In this document: in pieces, positions 16,591-26,599 of the stretch
Layout: each line of letters opens with the position of its first letter
How positions within the stretch are numbered: the first letter of the stretch is position 1
From: an uncultured Curtobacterium sp.
GTDB taxonomy: Bacteria; Actinomycetota; Actinomycetes; Actinomycetales; Microbacteriaceae
Reading direction: 5' to 3'
Assembly (NCBI GenBank): GCA_913778205.1
Contig: CAJYUW010000023.1
Location: 33,046-97,045 of the forward strand
Length of the DNA: 64,000 bases
Program-made: the position numbers and the translations under genes
Notes under the pieces: model-generated
What the model was told of the DNA's origin: nothing
Seen by the model: the letters and a program-made list of their open reading frames with translations, nothing else
The model's database searches: none

Positions 16591-17367
16591 TCAGTTCAGG
16601 GCCGGGGTGTCCTCCGGCACGACGCCGTCACCGTAGAGGTCGGTCGCGAGGTCCCGCAGCGCGCGCAGCGCGACGCGCTGCGTCAGCGGACCGTAGGAGA
16701 TGCGCGCGACGCCGAGGGCCTCGTACTCGGCGGCGGGCAGCGCACCGGGCAGCCCGATCACGGACAGCTTCCCGCGTCCGAGTCCGTCGACGAGCCGTTC
16801 GACGACGTCACGCTGGATCGCTCCGGGGACGAAGACGAGTGCCGCGCCCTGGTCGAGGAACGCCTTCCCGCGGGCGATGGCGTCCTCGATGCTCTCGTCG
16901 AGCGGGCGGTCGCCACCCCGGGCGATGGCGTCCGTGCGCGCGTTCAGCTGGAAGTCGATGCCCTCGGCCTCCACGGCCTTGGTGATCGCGGCGACCCGGG
17001 CGACGGCCTCGTCGAACGGGCGGAGGCGGTCCTCGACGTTCGCGCCGACGACGCCGGCGGCGATCGCACGCCGGATCGTCTCGGCCGGGTCCTCGTAGCC
17101 GTCGTCGAGGTCGGCGGTGACCGGCAGGTCGGTGGCGGCGACGACGGTGGCCGCTCCGGCGAGGGCGACGTCGAGGGGCATGCCACCGTCCTCGTAGCCG
17201 TGGCTCGCGGCGATCGAGTGCCCGGCGGTCGCGATCGCCTTCGTCCCGGGCAGGTCGCTCACGACCTTCGCGCTGATCGCGTCCCACACGTTCACGACGC
17301 GGAGGATCTCGGGGGCCTCGTGCAGCTGCTTGAGGGTGGACGCCTTGTCGGCGGTGCTCGTGCTCAT
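16591..17367 (-). CDS. isocitrate lyase/PEP mutase superfamily protein
   Basis: A 258-residue alpha/beta barrel of the phosphoenolpyruvate mutase group. Visible motifs: VVNVWDAISAKVV, TAGHSIAASHGYEDG, VTADLDDGYEDP with metal-binding acids, NVEDR, and QLNARTDAIARGG. These match the oxaloacetate decarboxylase/carboxyphosphonoenolpyruvate-type subfamily, and the KKCGH of isocitrate lyase is absent. ATG 17367 is supported by TACTGT on the minus strand of 17375-17380. No pathway neighbours, so the substrate is unknown. Confidence 0.85.
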   Translation of the reverse strand: MSTSTADKASTLKQLHEAPEILRVVNVWDAISAKVVSDLPGTKAIATAGHSIAASHGYEDGGMPLDVALAGAATVVAATDLPVTADLDDGYEDPAETIRRAIAAGVVGANVEDRLRPFDEAVARVAAITKAVEAEGIDFQLNARTDAIARGGDRPLDESIEDAIARGKAFLDQGAALVFVPGAIQRDVVERLVDGLGRGKLSVIGLPGALPAAEYEALGVARISYGPLTQRVALRALRDLATDLYGDGVVPEDTPALN

Positions 17368-17478
17368 GCCGCCGACAGTAGGCGGTGACCCGGGTGACGG
17401 CTCAGGGTGTGCGCCCACGCGACGCGGGATGACGTCCGGAGTCGCGCCGCGCCTCCCGGCCGGTGCATCCTGGGACGC

Positions 17479-18666
17479 ATGGCGCACGACGAGCAGGACC
17501 CGGTCGGGGACCTCCGCGGGGTCCGGACGAGCATCAAGTGGACGCGGTACGCACCCGACGTGCTGCCCCTGTTCGTCGCCGAGATGGACCACGAGGTCGC
17601 GCCGGAGATCCGGCAGGCGCTCATCGAACGGGTGCAGCAGTCCGACCTCGGGTACCTCGACGGGCCGGGGCCGCTCGCGCCCGCGTTCGCTGGGTTCGCC
17701 CGGGACCGCTGGGGGTGGGACGTCGACCCGGGGCGGGTGTACCTCGCGACCGACGTCAGCGTCGGGATCGTGGAGTCGCTGCGGCTCGCGCTCCCCGACG
17801 GCGGCCGCGTCGCGATCACGCCGCCGGTCTACCCGCCGTTCTTCGAGCTGGTCGAGGAAGCGCGATGTCAGGTGGAGGAGGTGCCGCTGCTCGAACAGTG
17901 GGGCGTCTACCGGCTCGACCTCGCCGGCCTCGAGCGCGCGTTCGCCGACGGGGTCGGGGTCTTCCTGCTCTGCAACCCGCACAACCCGGTCGGCCTCGTG
18001 CACGACCGCGACGACCTCGTGGCGCTCGCCGAACTCGCCGCCCGGTACGACGTGCTCGTGATCAGCGACGAGATCCACGCCCCGCTCACCCACCCCGGCG
18101 TCCGCTTCACGCCGTTCGCGATGGTCGCCGGACCCCTCGGTGCGCGGAGCGTGTGCGTGACGAGCGCGAGCAAGGGGTGGAACCTAGCGGGCGTGAAGTG
18201 CTCGGTCATCGTCGCCGGGGACGAACGGACCGCGGCGCTCCTCGACACGCTCTGGGAGGAGGTCGCCTGCCGCACGAGCATCCTCGGGCTGCACGCGAAC
18301 ACGGCGGCGTTCACGCTCGCGACCGAGTGGCTCGACGACGTCGTCGGGCGCATCGTCGCGAACGAGCGGCTCCTCGGGTCCCTGCTCGCGGAACACCTGC
18401 CCGGGGTCGTCTACACCCGGCCGCGCGCGGGCTACCTGGCGTGGCTCGACTTCCGGGGCATCGGACTCGGGGACGACCCGGCCGTGCCGCTCCGGGAGCA
18501 CGCGTACGTCGCGCTGAACTCGGGGCTCGGGTTCGGGTCGCAGGGGCGCGGCTTCGCCCGGCTCAACCTGGCGTGCTCACCCGAGACCCTGCGGGAAGCC
18601 GTGTACCGGATCGCCGCCGCCTACCCGTCGAGCACGCAGGAGGGGCTCGTCTGGCACGTGGCCTGA
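17479..18666 (+). CDS. MalY/PatB-type C-S lyase (aminotransferase fold)
   Basis: A 395-residue PLP enzyme. VLPLFVAEMDHEVAPEI is the MalY/PatB opening, CNPHNPVG binds the cofactor region, and Lys232 in SASKGWNLAG is the PLP lysine. Family members act as cystathionine beta-lyases, releasing homocysteine. The start ATG 17479 lacks a strong SD. It is divergent from the PEP-mutase-like gene, with 111 bases between. No methionine genes are adjacent. Confidence 0.9.
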   Translation: MAHDEQDPVGDLRGVRTSIKWTRYAPDVLPLFVAEMDHEVAPEIRQALIERVQQSDLGYLDGPGPLAPAFAGFARDRWGWDVDPGRVYLATDVSVGIVESLRLALPDGGRVAITPPVYPPFFELVEEARCQVEEVPLLEQWGVYRLDLAGLERAFADGVGVFLLCNPHNPVGLVHDRDDLVALAELAARYDVLVISDEIHAPLTHPGVRFTPFAMVAGPLGARSVCVTSASKGWNLAGVKCSVIVAGDERTAALLDTLWEEVACRTSILGLHANTAAFTLATEWLDDVVGRIVANERLLGSLLAEHLPGVVYTRPRAGYLAWLDFRGIGLGDDPAVPLREHAYVALNSGLGFGSQGRGFARLNLACSPETLREAVYRIAAAYPSSTQEGLVWHVA

Positions 18667-18675
18667 GCGGGTCGG

Positions 18676-18879
18676 TCAGGCGTCGGTGGGGTCGGCGTCG
18701 ACGTACTGGTTGCGACCGACCACGCGGATCCGCAGGTCGTCGTCACGGTCCATCGCGAGGAATTCGCGCGCCACGAACCCGACCGACGGCCACCGGGTGA
18801 CCTCGGTGACGAGCAGCCCGTCGATGAACACCTGCCACGCCCCGCGCTCGCGGACCGCCTGGACCTCGTACGTCGCCAT
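18676..18879 (-). CDS. hypothetical small protein, 67 residues
   Basis: A 67-residue protein MATYEVQAVRERGAWQVFID followed by GLLVTEV and a helix ending RDDDLRIRVVGRNQYVDADP. The beta-beta-beta-alpha pattern loosely recalls HicB-like antitoxin folds, but no toxin is adjacent. TACGCT six bases before the ATG (minus strand, 18886-18891) supports the start. A 28-base tandem array lies just upstream. Confidence 0.6.
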   Translation of the reverse strand: MATYEVQAVRERGAWQVFIDGLLVTEVTRWPSVGFVAREFLAMDRDDDLRIRVVGRNQYVDADPTDA

Positions 18880-18896
18880 GTCGCGAGCGTACCGGC

Positions 18897-18988
18897 CGGC
18901 GGGAGCGGCGCGCCGACGGCCGGTCGGCGGGAGCGGCGCGCCGACGGCCGGCCGGCGGGAGCGGCGCGCGGACGGCCGATCGGCGGGT
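18897..18988. repeat. 28-base tandem repeat, three copies plus a partial
   Basis: Units start at 18897, 18925 and 18953 (core CGGCGGGAGCGGCGCGCCGA), with a diverged fourth at 18981. It occupies most of the space between a small gene and the acetyltransferase gene, right behind the -10 of the former. Confidence 0.8.
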
Positions 18989-19029
18989 GGGCGGGCGCGC
19001 ATCGGGCGGGCGGGCGCGCGTCGCGACGG

Positions 19030-19485
19030 TCAGCCGACCCGCTTCGCGTAGAACCGGAGCGTCGGGACGGCGCCGTCCGCCGTGCACCAGTCGGCCGGTC
19101 CACGACCCGTCATGCTCCAGCCACGGCGTTCGCAGAGCCGCCAGGCGCATGCCGAGTCCTCGCTGACGTCGAGGCGCACGTGCGAGCCGTGCACCGACTG
19201 CTCGGCGGCGTCGAGCAGCGCGTCCGCGATGCCCTGGCCGCGGTGGTCCGGGTCGACGAACAACCGCGTGACCTCGGGCATCCGCCCGGGCGCCGGGACC
19301 GCGACGCCGACGTGTCCGACGATCCGGTCGTCGACGACGGCGACCCAGGAGCCGCGGAGCCCCGTGGGCGCGAGCCACGCGGCGGGGTCGTCCGGCCAGA
19401 TGGTCGGGTACCCGAAGACGTGGGCGCGCCAGAGGACCTCGACCAGGGCGTCCTGGTCGGCATCGGCCCGTTCGTGGATGCGCAT
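19030..19485 (-). CDS. GNAT family N-acetyltransferase
   Basis: A 151-residue single-domain GNAT. VAVVDDRIVGHVGVAV is the beta-strand core, RLFVDPDHRGQGIADALLDAA is the acetyl-CoA loop, and VSEDSACAWRLCERRGW completes the fold. Substrate unknown. A TAGCGT box eight bases upstream supports ATG 19485. From 19486 to 19704 there is only GC-rich, repetitive intergenic DNA. Confidence 0.9.
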   Translation of the reverse strand: MRIHERADADQDALVEVLWRAHVFGYPTIWPDDPAAWLAPTGLRGSWVAVVDDRIVGHVGVAVPAPGRMPEVTRLFVDPDHRGQGIADALLDAAEQSVHGSHVRLDVSEDSACAWRLCERRGWSMTGRGPADWCTADGAVPTLRFYAKRVG

Positions 19486-19704
19486 CTCGCCCGACGCTAT
19501 CGACCGGGGGTGCGCGGCCGTCAGGCTCGACGGGCCTTCGTCCCCCGGCGGTGCCGCTCGGCGAGCGATCGATCCGGCGACCCCGCGAGCCGACAGCCGG
19601 GCGCGAGCGGGACGAGCCGGCAGCGGAGCGGAGCCCCGCGGGCCGAACGAGCCGGGCGCGACCCCGCTCGGGTCGACAGCCGGGCGCGACCCCGCCGGAC
19701 CGGC

Positions 19705-19962
19705 TCAGGCGAGCGGCAGGACCGGGGCCCGGTGGTGGCCGAGCTCGTCGTCGTGCCAGGGGCGCGCGCCGGCGAGTTCGAGCCCGAGCTGCACGAGCAC
19801 GAACCGGACGTGCGGCTCGACGTCCGGCTCCCACGTGCCCTCGACGCCCAGCCCGATCGTCCCGAGCTCGTCGTCGGCTTCGTCGTGGACGCCGAGTCGC
19901 CAGCGCCCGTCGCCGTCGTCCGACACGACGGCCCAGCGAGCGGCGGCGAAGCGAGAGGTCAT
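19705..19962 (-). CDS. hypothetical protein, 85 residues
   Basis: An 85-residue protein, MTSRFAAARWAVVSDDGDGR onwards, ending HHRAPVLPLA. It has repeated short beta strands (RWRLGVHDEADDELGTIGL, VRFVLVQLGLELAG) and looks like a small soluble protein. TACCGT on the minus strand of 19969-19974 sits six bases before the ATG, fixing the start despite an open frame further upstream. No family recognised. Confidence 0.6.
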   Translation of the reverse strand: MTSRFAAARWAVVSDDGDGRWRLGVHDEADDELGTIGLGVEGTWEPDVEPHVRFVLVQLGLELAGARPWHDDELGHHRAPVLPLA

Positions 19963-19988
19963 GGCGTCACGGTAGCGGCGACCACCGA

Positions 19989-20471
19989 CTACGCGGTCTT
20001 GGCGACGTCCTCGGTGAAGCTCCGCACCCGGCGGAGCAGCGCCTCGCCGCGCATCGCGATGGTGGCGGGCGGGTTGAGGTGCGGCGGCGCGGTGCGGATG
20101 AGCATCGAGCACCCGAGGTCCTCGCAGATGTACGACCCGATCGTGTTCCCGTTCCGCCCGGACTCCCCGGCGCGCGCCGCCGAGAAGAGACGGACCTGCG
20201 TAGCGGGCTGCGGCGAGTGGCAGAACGAGCACATCGCGGCGATGCCCGGCCGGAGCGACCCCCCGGCCGACCGCACGACGATGCCGACCGGCCGGTCGTC
20301 GATCCACGAGACGATGTACCCCCGCCGGGCCGCCTGCGGGTCGCGCCAGCCGAGGAACTCGCGCTCGCCCCAGAGCATCTCGTGCAACCCCGGGATCGGG
20401 AGCTGCTCGAGCTCCTCCGGGGTGGCGTTCACGAACGACGAGCGGATGTCTGCTTCGGTCAGTGGCTTCAC
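19989..20471 (-). CDS. FBP-domain zinc protein (elongation factor G-binding type)
   Basis: A 160-residue protein with two cysteine pairs, MCSFCHS (about 81-84) and CEDLGCS (about 117-122), matching the treble-clef zinc finger of FusB-like EF-G-binding proteins. The preceding WREREFLGWRDP-like region and GYIVSWIDDRPVGIVVR fit actinobacterial FBP-domain proteins. In staphylococci the family rescues EF-G from fusidic acid; here it may act in ribosome recycling. Start GTG 20471. Confidence 0.82.
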   Translation of the reverse strand: MKPLTEADIRSSFVNATPEELEQLPIPGLHEMLWGEREFLGWRDPQAARRGYIVSWIDDRPVGIVVRSAGGSLRPGIAAMCSFCHSPQPATQVRLFSAARAGESGRNGNTIGSYICEDLGCSMLIRTAPPHLNPPATIAMRGEALLRRVRSFTEDVAKTA

Positions 20472-20483
20472 GGTTCCGCCACC

Positions 20484-21224
20484 CTAACCCTCCAGCCTGG
20501 AGGCGCGGATCACCCCGAGCGCGCTCGTCCCGTCCGCCACGAGCACGGCCCGGCGGACCGCGTCACGGCCGAGCCGCCTGGCGGCGGCGTCGTCCGCCGC
20601 GAACTCGACGAGGACGCGCGTCGAGCGCGCCATGGCGCGCGCGCCGGGCACCCACGGGACCGCGCGCTCGATCGATTCGGCGACCGCGACCGCGACCGCG
20701 TGGTGCTGGGACAGGTGGGCGCGTTCGTGGGCGACCACGGCCTCCAGTTCGTCCGTCCGCAGCCGGTCCGCGAGCCCGGTGCTGACCAGCACGCCGCCGG
20801 CCCGACCGGGCACGGCGCAGGCGAGTGCGTGGTCCGCCTCGACCAGGGCGACCGGGACGCCGTCGATCTCGCGCTGCGGGGCGGCTCCCGACCGCATGGC
20901 CTCCCGGACGGCGTCCTGCGCGGGCCCGGGCCGCACCCGCACCGCGACGGCGAACGCGAGCACCGCGACCACGGCGACGCCGACGTTGAGCCCGTGCGCG
21001 GGGGACGCCACGACGTCGAACGGGCCGGTGATGGGGCGGTCGGCGAGGACGACGAGGGCGATCCCGGCGACGAAGCCGACGACGCCGAGCAGCACAGCGA
21101 GCGACCAGGACGCGAGCGCGGTCCGGGGACGGTCGATCGTCCACGCCGAACGGGTCAGGACGCGCGGCGCGACGACGACGACCGCGAGGGCGAGCGCGAT
21201 CAGGACGACACCGACGACGACCAC
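20484..21224 (-). CDS. M56-type membrane metallopeptidase (BlaR1-like, no sensor domain)
   Basis: A 246-residue membrane protein with about three N-terminal hydrophobic segments (residues 1-20, 38-60, 80-97). The zinc motif is HERAH (His166, Glu167, His170). It resembles the protease half of BlaR1/MecR1 but has no extracellular penicillin-binding sensor. It lies 11 bases after the BlaI-type gene, a classic two-gene signalling module, probably responding to wall stress or copper. No beta-lactamase gene is adjacent. Confidence 0.85.
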   Translation of the reverse strand: MVVVGVVLIALALAVVVVAPRVLTRSAWTIDRPRTALASWSLAVLLGVVGFVAGIALVVLADRPITGPFDVVASPAHGLNVGVAVVAVLAFAVAVRVRPGPAQDAVREAMRSGAAPQREIDGVPVALVEADHALACAVPGRAGGVLVSTGLADRLRTDELEAVVAHERAHLSQHHAVAVAVAESIERAVPWVPGARAMARSTRVLVEFAADDAAARRLGRDAVRRAVLVADGTSALGVIRASRLEG

Positions 21225-21235
21225 GGCGCTCCCGG

Positions 21236-21610
21236 TCAGCCTCGGGTGCGGGCGTCGAGGGCGCGTCGGAGGACGTCGAGGTCGTCCGACGCGAGCGAAC
21301 CGGTGAACTGGAGGAGTGCGGCCTCGCGGTCGGCGGCGGCGGCGAGCGCGTTCGACATGAGGGAGGCGGTCTGCTCCTCACGGCTGTTCGTGGCGCGGAA
21401 GGTGAGCGGAGCGTCGTCGTGCTGCTCGCGCTCCACCTGGCCCTTGCGCCCGAGCCGGTCGAGCACGGTGAGGACGGTCGTCAGGGCGGGCCGTGGCTCG
21501 GGGAACGCGTCGAGCACCTGTCGTGCCGTGAGCCCGTCGGGCGCCGACCAGAGGGCGTCGAGCACCGCCTGTTCGAGCTGCCCACGGGGGCGCGATCGCT
21601 GTCCAGCCAC
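21236..21610 (-). CDS. BlaI/MecI/CopY-type repressor
   Basis: A 124-residue winged-helix repressor: LEQAVLDALWSAPDGLTARQV, then TTVLTVLDRLGRKGQVER, with a C-terminal dimerisation helix. Such repressors are cleaved by the partner M56 protease. The GTG at 21610 has TAAGAT (minus strand of 21617-21622) six bases upstream, a leaderless arrangement. It is first in the operon with the M56 gene. Confidence 0.92.
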   Translation of the reverse strand: MAGQRSRPRGQLEQAVLDALWSAPDGLTARQVLDAFPEPRPALTTVLTVLDRLGRKGQVEREQHDDAPLTFRATNSREEQTASLMSNALAAAADREAALLQFTGSLASDDLDVLRRALDARTRG

Positions 21611-21721
21611 GCAAGGATCTTACGACGGCGCTTCTACGAGATGTCGAACCGGCGGCGACACCTCCCGGAAACACGGCGGCGGTATGCTCGTCCGCGACAA
21701 CTGAAGCACGGCCGATCACCC

Positions 21722-21940
21722 GCCGCGGGAGACGCCGGACCCCGGTTCGCCGGGTGTCCTGCACCGAAGGAGCAACGTCCCCGCCAATCTCTCAGGTCCA
21801 ACACCGCGACGGACAGGCCACTCTGAAAAGCAGGCGCGCCCGACCACCGGTCGGGCGGCGTCTCGCCCACGGTGAAAGCCGACGGACCTCACGGGCCGCG
21901 GTGAAACTCTCAGGCCCATGACAGAGGGGGAGTTCCCACC
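21722..21940 (+). ncRNA. tandem glycine riboswitch upstream of gcvTHP
   Basis: Two aptamers are visible. The first carries CACCGAAGGAGCAA and CTCTCAGGTCCA, closing with GGACAGGCCACTCTGAA. The second carries CACGGTGAAAGCCGA and AAACTCTCAGGCCCATGACA. These are the conserved glycine aptamer blocks. A short linker separates them and gcvT starts about 45 bases after the second. Glycine binding should switch on the cleavage operon. Ends are approximate. Confidence 0.9.
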
Positions 21941-21984
21941 CGACGACGGTCGTCGGGTGTCGTCGAGGACGAGAGAACTCCGCC

Positions 21985-23100
21985 ATGCGTTCATCACCGC
22001 TCGAGGCCGCGCACGAGGCCGCAGGCGCCACCTTCACCGACTTCGCCGGGTACCGGATGCCCGTGCGGTACTCCTCCGACCTGGCCGAGCACCACGCCGT
22101 GCGGCAGGCCGCCGGGGTGTTCGACCTGTCGCACATGGCCGAGATCGGGGTCACCGGACCGGACGCCGTCGCGTTCCTCGACCACGCGCTCGCCGGGTCC
22201 TTCGGCGCGATGCCCGTCGGCCGGGCCAAGTACTCGCTGCTGCTCGCCGAGGACGGCGGGATCCTCGACGACCTCGTCGTCTACCGCACCGAGGAGCACG
22301 TGTTCCTCGTGGTCGCGAACGCCGCGAACCGTGCCGTCGCCGTCGACGCCCTGACCGCGCGGGCCGACGGCTTCGACGTCGAGGTCTCCGACGACTCCGA
22401 CACGACGGCGCTCGTCGCGATCCAGGGCCCGGCCGCCGCGGGGACGCTCGACGCGCTCGTGGTGGCCGACCGGCTGCAGCCCGAGACGCCGCTCGACGAA
22501 CTCCGGTACTACCGGGTGCTGCACGCGCTCTTCGACGGCGCGGAGGTGCTCGTCGCCCGCACCGGCTACACCGGCGAGGACGGCTTCGAGATCTACAGCG
22601 ACCCGTCCGTCGCGGGGGACGTCTGGGACGCCCTGCTCGAGACCGGTGCCGACCGCGGGGTGGTCCCCGCCGGCCTGGCGGCGCGTGACACCCTGCGGCT
22701 CGAGGCCGGCATGCCCCTCTACGGCCACGAGCTCGGCACCGACGTCCGTCCCGCACAGGCCGGGCTCGGCCGGGTGGTCGCGACGGAGGGCGACTTCGTC
22801 GGTGCAGCAGGCGTCTCCCCGGCCGACGGTGCCCGCGTGCTCGTCGGACTCGTCACCGAGGGTCGTCGCGCTCCCCGCGCGGGCTACGACGTCGTGCTCG
22901 ACGACGAGGTCGTCGGCACCGTGACCTCGGGTGCACTGTCCCCGACGCTCGGCCACCCGGTCGCGATGGCGTTCGTCGACCCGGCTGCGCTCGACGCCGC
23001 GTCGTCCGGCGAGCGAGTCCTGCACATCGACGTCCGGGGCACGGCCGTCCCCTGCACCGTCACCCCGTTCCCCTTCTACCGCCGCCCGTCGAAAGGCTGA
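21985..23100 (+). CDS. gcvT: glycine cleavage system T protein (aminomethyltransferase)
   Basis: A 371-residue GcvT of standard length. It takes the methylamine group from lipoyl-H protein to tetrahydrofolate, releasing ammonia. Motifs: [10 protein letters not shown] near the N-terminus, [24 protein letters not shown], and [19 protein letters not shown]. It is the first gene after the glycine riboswitch. gcvH follows four bases after the stop. The cytosolic GcvTHP complex with lipoamide dehydrogenase (not in the window) degrades glycine to one-carbon units. Confidence 0.97.
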   Translation: MRSSPLEAAHEAAGATFTDFAGYRMPVRYSSDLAEHHAVRQAAGVFDLSHMAEIGVTGPDAVAFLDHALAGSFGAMPVGRAKYSLLLAEDGGILDDLVVYRTEEHVFLVVANAANRAVAVDALTARADGFDVEVSDDSDTTALVAIQGPAAAGTLDALVVADRLQPETPLDELRYYRVLHALFDGAEVLVARTGYTGEDGFEIYSDPSVAGDVWDALLETGADRGVVPAGLAARDTLRLEAGMPLYGHELGTDVRPAQAGLGRVVATEGDFVGAAGVSPADGARVLVGLVTEGRRAPRAGYDVVLDDEVVGTVTSGALSPTLGHPVAMAFVDPAALDAASSGERVLHIDVRGTAVPCTVTPFPFYRRPSKG

Positions 23101-23104
23101 CCCC

Positions 23105-23482
23105 GTGACCGACCAGACCGCACTCCAGTACACCGCCGACCACGAGTGGCTGCTCGTCGAGGGCGACACCGTCACCGTCGGCATCACCGACCACGCCGCC
23201 GAGCAGCTCGGCGACGTCGTGTTCGTCGAGCTGCCCGCCGTCGGCACCGCCACGACCGCGGGCGAGCAGATCGGCGAGATCGAGTCGACCAAGAGCGTCG
23301 GCGAGCTGTTCGCCCCGATCGAGGGCGAGGTCGTCGAGGTGAACGACGCCGTCGTCGACGCGCCCGACACCGTCAACCACGACCCGTTCGGCGCCGGCTG
23401 GCTCGTCAAGATCAAGGTCGACGGCACCTCGTTCCCCGAGGACCTCATGGACCACGACGCGTACCGGGCGTCCCTCGCATGA
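23105..23482 (+). CDS. gcvH: glycine cleavage system H protein
   Basis: A 125-residue lipoyl carrier. Lys63 in ESTKSVGE is the lipoylation site, preceded by [12 protein letters not shown]. It shuttles the aminomethyl group between GcvP and GcvT. The start is the GTG at 23105, four bases after gcvT; the frame is open further upstream but the family N-terminus [12 protein letters not shown] fits this start. The stop overlaps the gcvP ATG. Confidence 0.97.
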   Translation: MTDQTALQYTADHEWLLVEGDTVTVGITDHAAEQLGDVVFVELPAVGTATTAGEQIGEIESTKSVGELFAPIEGEVVEVNDAVVDAPDTVNHDPFGAGWLVKIKVDGTSFPEDLMDHDAYRASLA

Positions 23483-26421
23483 GCGGCGCGCAGCAGAACC
23501 TCCGGACGTCGCCGAACCTCCAGACGTCCTTCGCCGACCGGCACATCGGCACGACGAGTGCCGACCAGCAGGCCATGCTCGACGTGGTCGGCCAGCCGTC
23601 GCTCGACGCCCTCGTCCGCACCGCCATCCCGGAGTCGATCCACGCCGCGCCGGTCACGGACTCGGTGATCCCGGCCGCCGTCGGGGAGACCGAAGCCCTC
23701 GCGGAGCTCCGCGCGAAGGCCGGACGCAACACCGTCCGCCGCGCAATGATCGGCCTCGGCTACCACGGCACCCACACGCCCGCGGTCATCCAGCGGAACG
23801 TCCTCGAGAACCCGAGCTGGTACACGGCCTACACGCCGTACCAGCCGGAGATCTCGCAGGGCCGGCTCGAGGCGCTCATCAACTTCCAGACGATGGTGTC
23901 CGACCTCACCGGCATGGCGACCGCCGGCGCGTCCATGCTCGACGAGGGCACCGCCGTCGTCGAGGGCATGCTCCTCGCCCGTCGGGCCTCGAAGGTGAAG
24001 GGCGACGCGTTCCTCGTCGACGCCGACCTCCTGCCGCAGACCCGTGCGCTGCTCGACCACCGCGCCGACGCCGTGGGCATCACGTTGCGCGCGTTCGACG
24101 CCGCCGACGGACCGACCGACGACCAGCTCGACGGCGCGTTCGGCGTGGTCCTGCAGTACCCGGGTGCGTCCGGTCGCATCGTCGACCCGAGCGCCACGAT
24201 CGAGCGCGTCCACGCCGGTGGCGGCATCGCGGTCGTCGCGGCCGACCTCCTCGCGATGACGCTCCTCGCGGCGCCGGGTGACCTCGGCGCCGACGTCGCC
24301 GTGGGCACGAGCCAGCGCTTCGGCGTCCCGCTCGGCTTCGGTGGCCCGCACGCCGGGTACCTCGCCGTCCGTGCCGGTCTCGAGCGCCAGCTGCCCGGCC
24401 GACTCGTCGGGGTGTCCTTCGACGCCGACGGCCAGATGGCCTACCGGCTGAGCCTCCAGACCCGCGAGCAGCACATCCGCCGCGAGAAGGCCACGAGCAA
24501 CATCTGCACCGCGCAGGTGCTCCTCGCGGTCATGGCCTCGATGTACGCCGTCTACCACGGACCGGAGGGCCTCCGCTTCATCGCCGACCGGGTCGCCCGC
24601 ACGACGACGGCGCTCGCCGACGCCGCTCGCGGGGCCGGGCTCGAGGTCGTGCACGACGCGTGGTTCGACACCCTGACCCTCCGGGTGCCCGGTCGTGCGG
24701 CGGAGCTCGTCGACGCAGCACGCGAGCGCGGCTACCTGCTGCACCTCGTCGACGCCGACACCCTCCAGGTGTCCGTCGACGAGACCACCACGCCGGACGA
24801 CGTGACGGCGCTCGCCGGCGTCCTCGGAGCCGTGGACGCGTCCGTCCCGGCGACCGAGACCGCCGTACGGGACGCGGCCACGGGCCTCCCGGCCGGTCTG
24901 CTGCGCAGCAGCGAGTACCTCACCCACCCGGTCTTCAGCGCGCACCGCAGCGAGACCCGGATGATGCGGTACCTCAAGCACCTGTCCGACAAGGACTACG
25001 CGCTCGACCGCGGCATGATCCCGCTCGGCAGCTGCACGATGAAGCTCAACGCGGCGACCGAGATGGCGGCCGTCACCTGGCCGGAGTTCGCGAACGTGCA
25101 CCCGTTCGCCCCGGCCGAGGACGTCGCCGGGTACCTCGACATGATCGGCGACCTCGAGTCGTGGCTGGCCGAGGTCACCGGGTACGACACCGTGTCGCTG
25201 CAGCCGAACGCCGGCAGCCAGGGCGAGCTCGCGGGCCTCCTGGCGATCCGCGGCTACCACCTGGCGAACGGCGACACCGAGCGCACCGTCTGCCTGATCC
25301 CGTCGAGCGCGCACGGCACGAACGCGGCGTCGGCGGTCCTCGCCGGCATGCGGGTCGTCGTCGTGGCGTGCGACGAGGACGGCAACGTCGACCTCGACGA
25401 CCTCCGCACCAAGACCGCGCAGCACGGCGACCAGCTCGCCGCGCTGATGATCACGTACCCGTCGACGCACGGCGTCTACGAGCACGACATCACCGACGTC
25501 ACGGCAGCCGTGCACGACGCCGGCGGCCAGGTGTACGTCGACGGCGCGAACCTCAACGCGCTGCTCGGTCACGCCCGCTTCGGGGACTTCGGCGGGGACG
25601 TCTCGCACCTCAACCTGCACAAGACGTTCTGCATCCCGCACGGTGGCGGCGGACCCGGCGTCGGACCGGTCGCGGCCAAGGCGCACCTCGCCCCCTACCT
25701 GCCGGGCCACCCGATGGCGCAGCAGGCCGACCGCCGCACCGGGGCCACCGCCGCGGACGCCGACGGACGGCTCGCGCACGCCGGCGGGCCGGTGTCGAGC
25801 GCGCCGTACGGCAGCCCGAGCATCCTGCCGATCACGTGGACGTACGTCCGCATGATGGGCCTCGAGGGGCTCACCCGTGCGACCGAGGCCGCGGTGCTCG
25901 GCGCGAACTACATCGCCGCGCGGCTCCGTGACGCCTACCCGGTGCTCTACACGGGACAGGACGGGCTCGTCGCGCACGAGTGCATCCTCGACCTCCGACC
26001 GCTCCGCGACACCACGGGGATCACGGTGGACGACGTCGCGAAGCGCCTCGTCGACTACGGCTTCCACGCCCCGACGATGTCGTTCCCGGTGGCCGGCACG
26101 CTCATGGTCGAACCGACCGAGAGCGAGGACCTCGCCGAGCTCGACCGGTTCGTCGACGCCATGCTCGCGATCCGTGCCGAGGCCGCCGCCGTCGAGCGCG
26201 GCGAGTGGTCCGCCGAGGACAACCCGCTCGTGCACGCGCCGCACACCGCCGCGTCGGTGATCTCGGGGGAGTGGACGCACGCGTACACCCGCGAGCAGGC
26301 CGTCTACCCGCTGCCCGGCATCAGCGCGCGCAAGTACTGGCCGCCGGTGCGCCGGATCGACCAGGCGTACGGCGACCGCAACCTGGTGTGCGCCTGCCCG
26401 CCGGTGGAGGCGTTCGCGTAG
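23479..26421 (+). CDS. gcvP: glycine dehydrogenase (decarboxylating), P protein
   Basis: A 980-residue full-length P protein (fused GcvPA/PB type). It decarboxylates glycine and loads the methylamine onto GcvH. The PLP lysine is Lys715 in [17 protein letters not shown]. An earlier half has [20 protein letters not shown] and [14 protein letters not shown] 23479 overlaps the gcvH stop, so a longer upstream frame is rejected. It ends the operon and is followed by an imperfect hairpin at about 26441. Confidence 0.97.
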   Translation: MSGAQQNLRTSPNLQTSFADRHIGTTSADQQAMLDVVGQPSLDALVRTAIPESIHAAPVTDSVIPAAVGETEALAELRAKAGRNTVRRAMIGLGYHGTHTPAVIQRNVLENPSWYTAYTPYQPEISQGRLEALINFQTMVSDLTGMATAGASMLDEGTAVVEGMLLARRASKVKGDAFLVDADLLPQTRALLDHRADAVGITLRAFDAADGPTDDQLDGAFGVVLQYPGASGRIVDPSATIERVHAGGGIAVVAADLLAMTLLAAPGDLGADVAVGTSQRFGVPLGFGGPHAGYLAVRAGLERQLPGRLVGVSFDADGQMAYRLSLQTREQHIRREKATSNICTAQVLLAVMASMYAVYHGPEGLRFIADRVARTTTALADAARGAGLEVVHDAWFDTLTLRVPGRAAELVDAARERGYLLHLVDADTLQVSVDETTTPDDVTALAGVLGAVDASVPATETAVRDAATGLPAGLLRSSEYLTHPVFSAHRSETRMMRYLKHLSDKDYALDRGMIPLGSCTMKLNAATEMAAVTWPEFANVHPFAPAEDVAGYLDMIGDLESWLAEVTGYDTVSLQPNAGSQGELAGLLAIRGYHLANGDTERTVCLIPSSAHGTNAASAVLAGMRVVVVACDEDGNVDLDDLRTKTAQHGDQLAALMITYPSTHGVYEHDITDVTAAVHDAGGQVYVDGANLNALLGHARFGDFGGDVSHLNLHKTFCIPHGGGGPGVGPVAAKAHLAPYLPGHPMAQQADRRTGATAADADGRLAHAGGPVSSAPYGSPSILPITWTYVRMMGLEGLTRATEAAVLGANYIAARLRDAYPVLYTGQDGLVAHECILDLRPLRDTTGITVDDVAKRLVDYGFHAPTMSFPVAGTLMVEPTESEDLAELDRFVDAMLAIRAEAAAVERGEWSAEDNPLVHAPHTAASVISGEWTHAYTREQAVYPLPGISARKYWPPVRRIDQAYGDRNLVCACPPVEAFA

Positions 26422-26440
26422 TCGTCGGGGCGCGCTCGCG

Positions 26441-26501
26441 CGGACGGACGAACGGGGCGGTTCGTGGCACGATGGCCACGGGCCGCCCCGTCGTCGTCCG
26501 C
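26441..26501. terminator. imperfect hairpin after gcvP
   Basis: GGACGAACGGGGCGG and CCGCCCCGTCGTCGTCC pair with a small interruption, with an inner GTGGC/GCCAC stem. It starts about 20 bases after the gcvP stop. No T tract. Ends approximate. Confidence 0.5.
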
Positions 26502-26599
26502 GGGAGGGCGCATCGTGAGCGGGACGGCGCGTGGGCACGGGCGCCGTGGGCCCGGGCGCCGTGGACCCATACGCCGTGGGCGCGCTCCAACGCCGTGCG

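Noticed and set aside
16600..18100. Longer minus-strand version of the PEP-mutase-like gene
   Set aside because: The extension overlaps the well-supported MalY-type gene. The natural start with a -10 box is at 17367.
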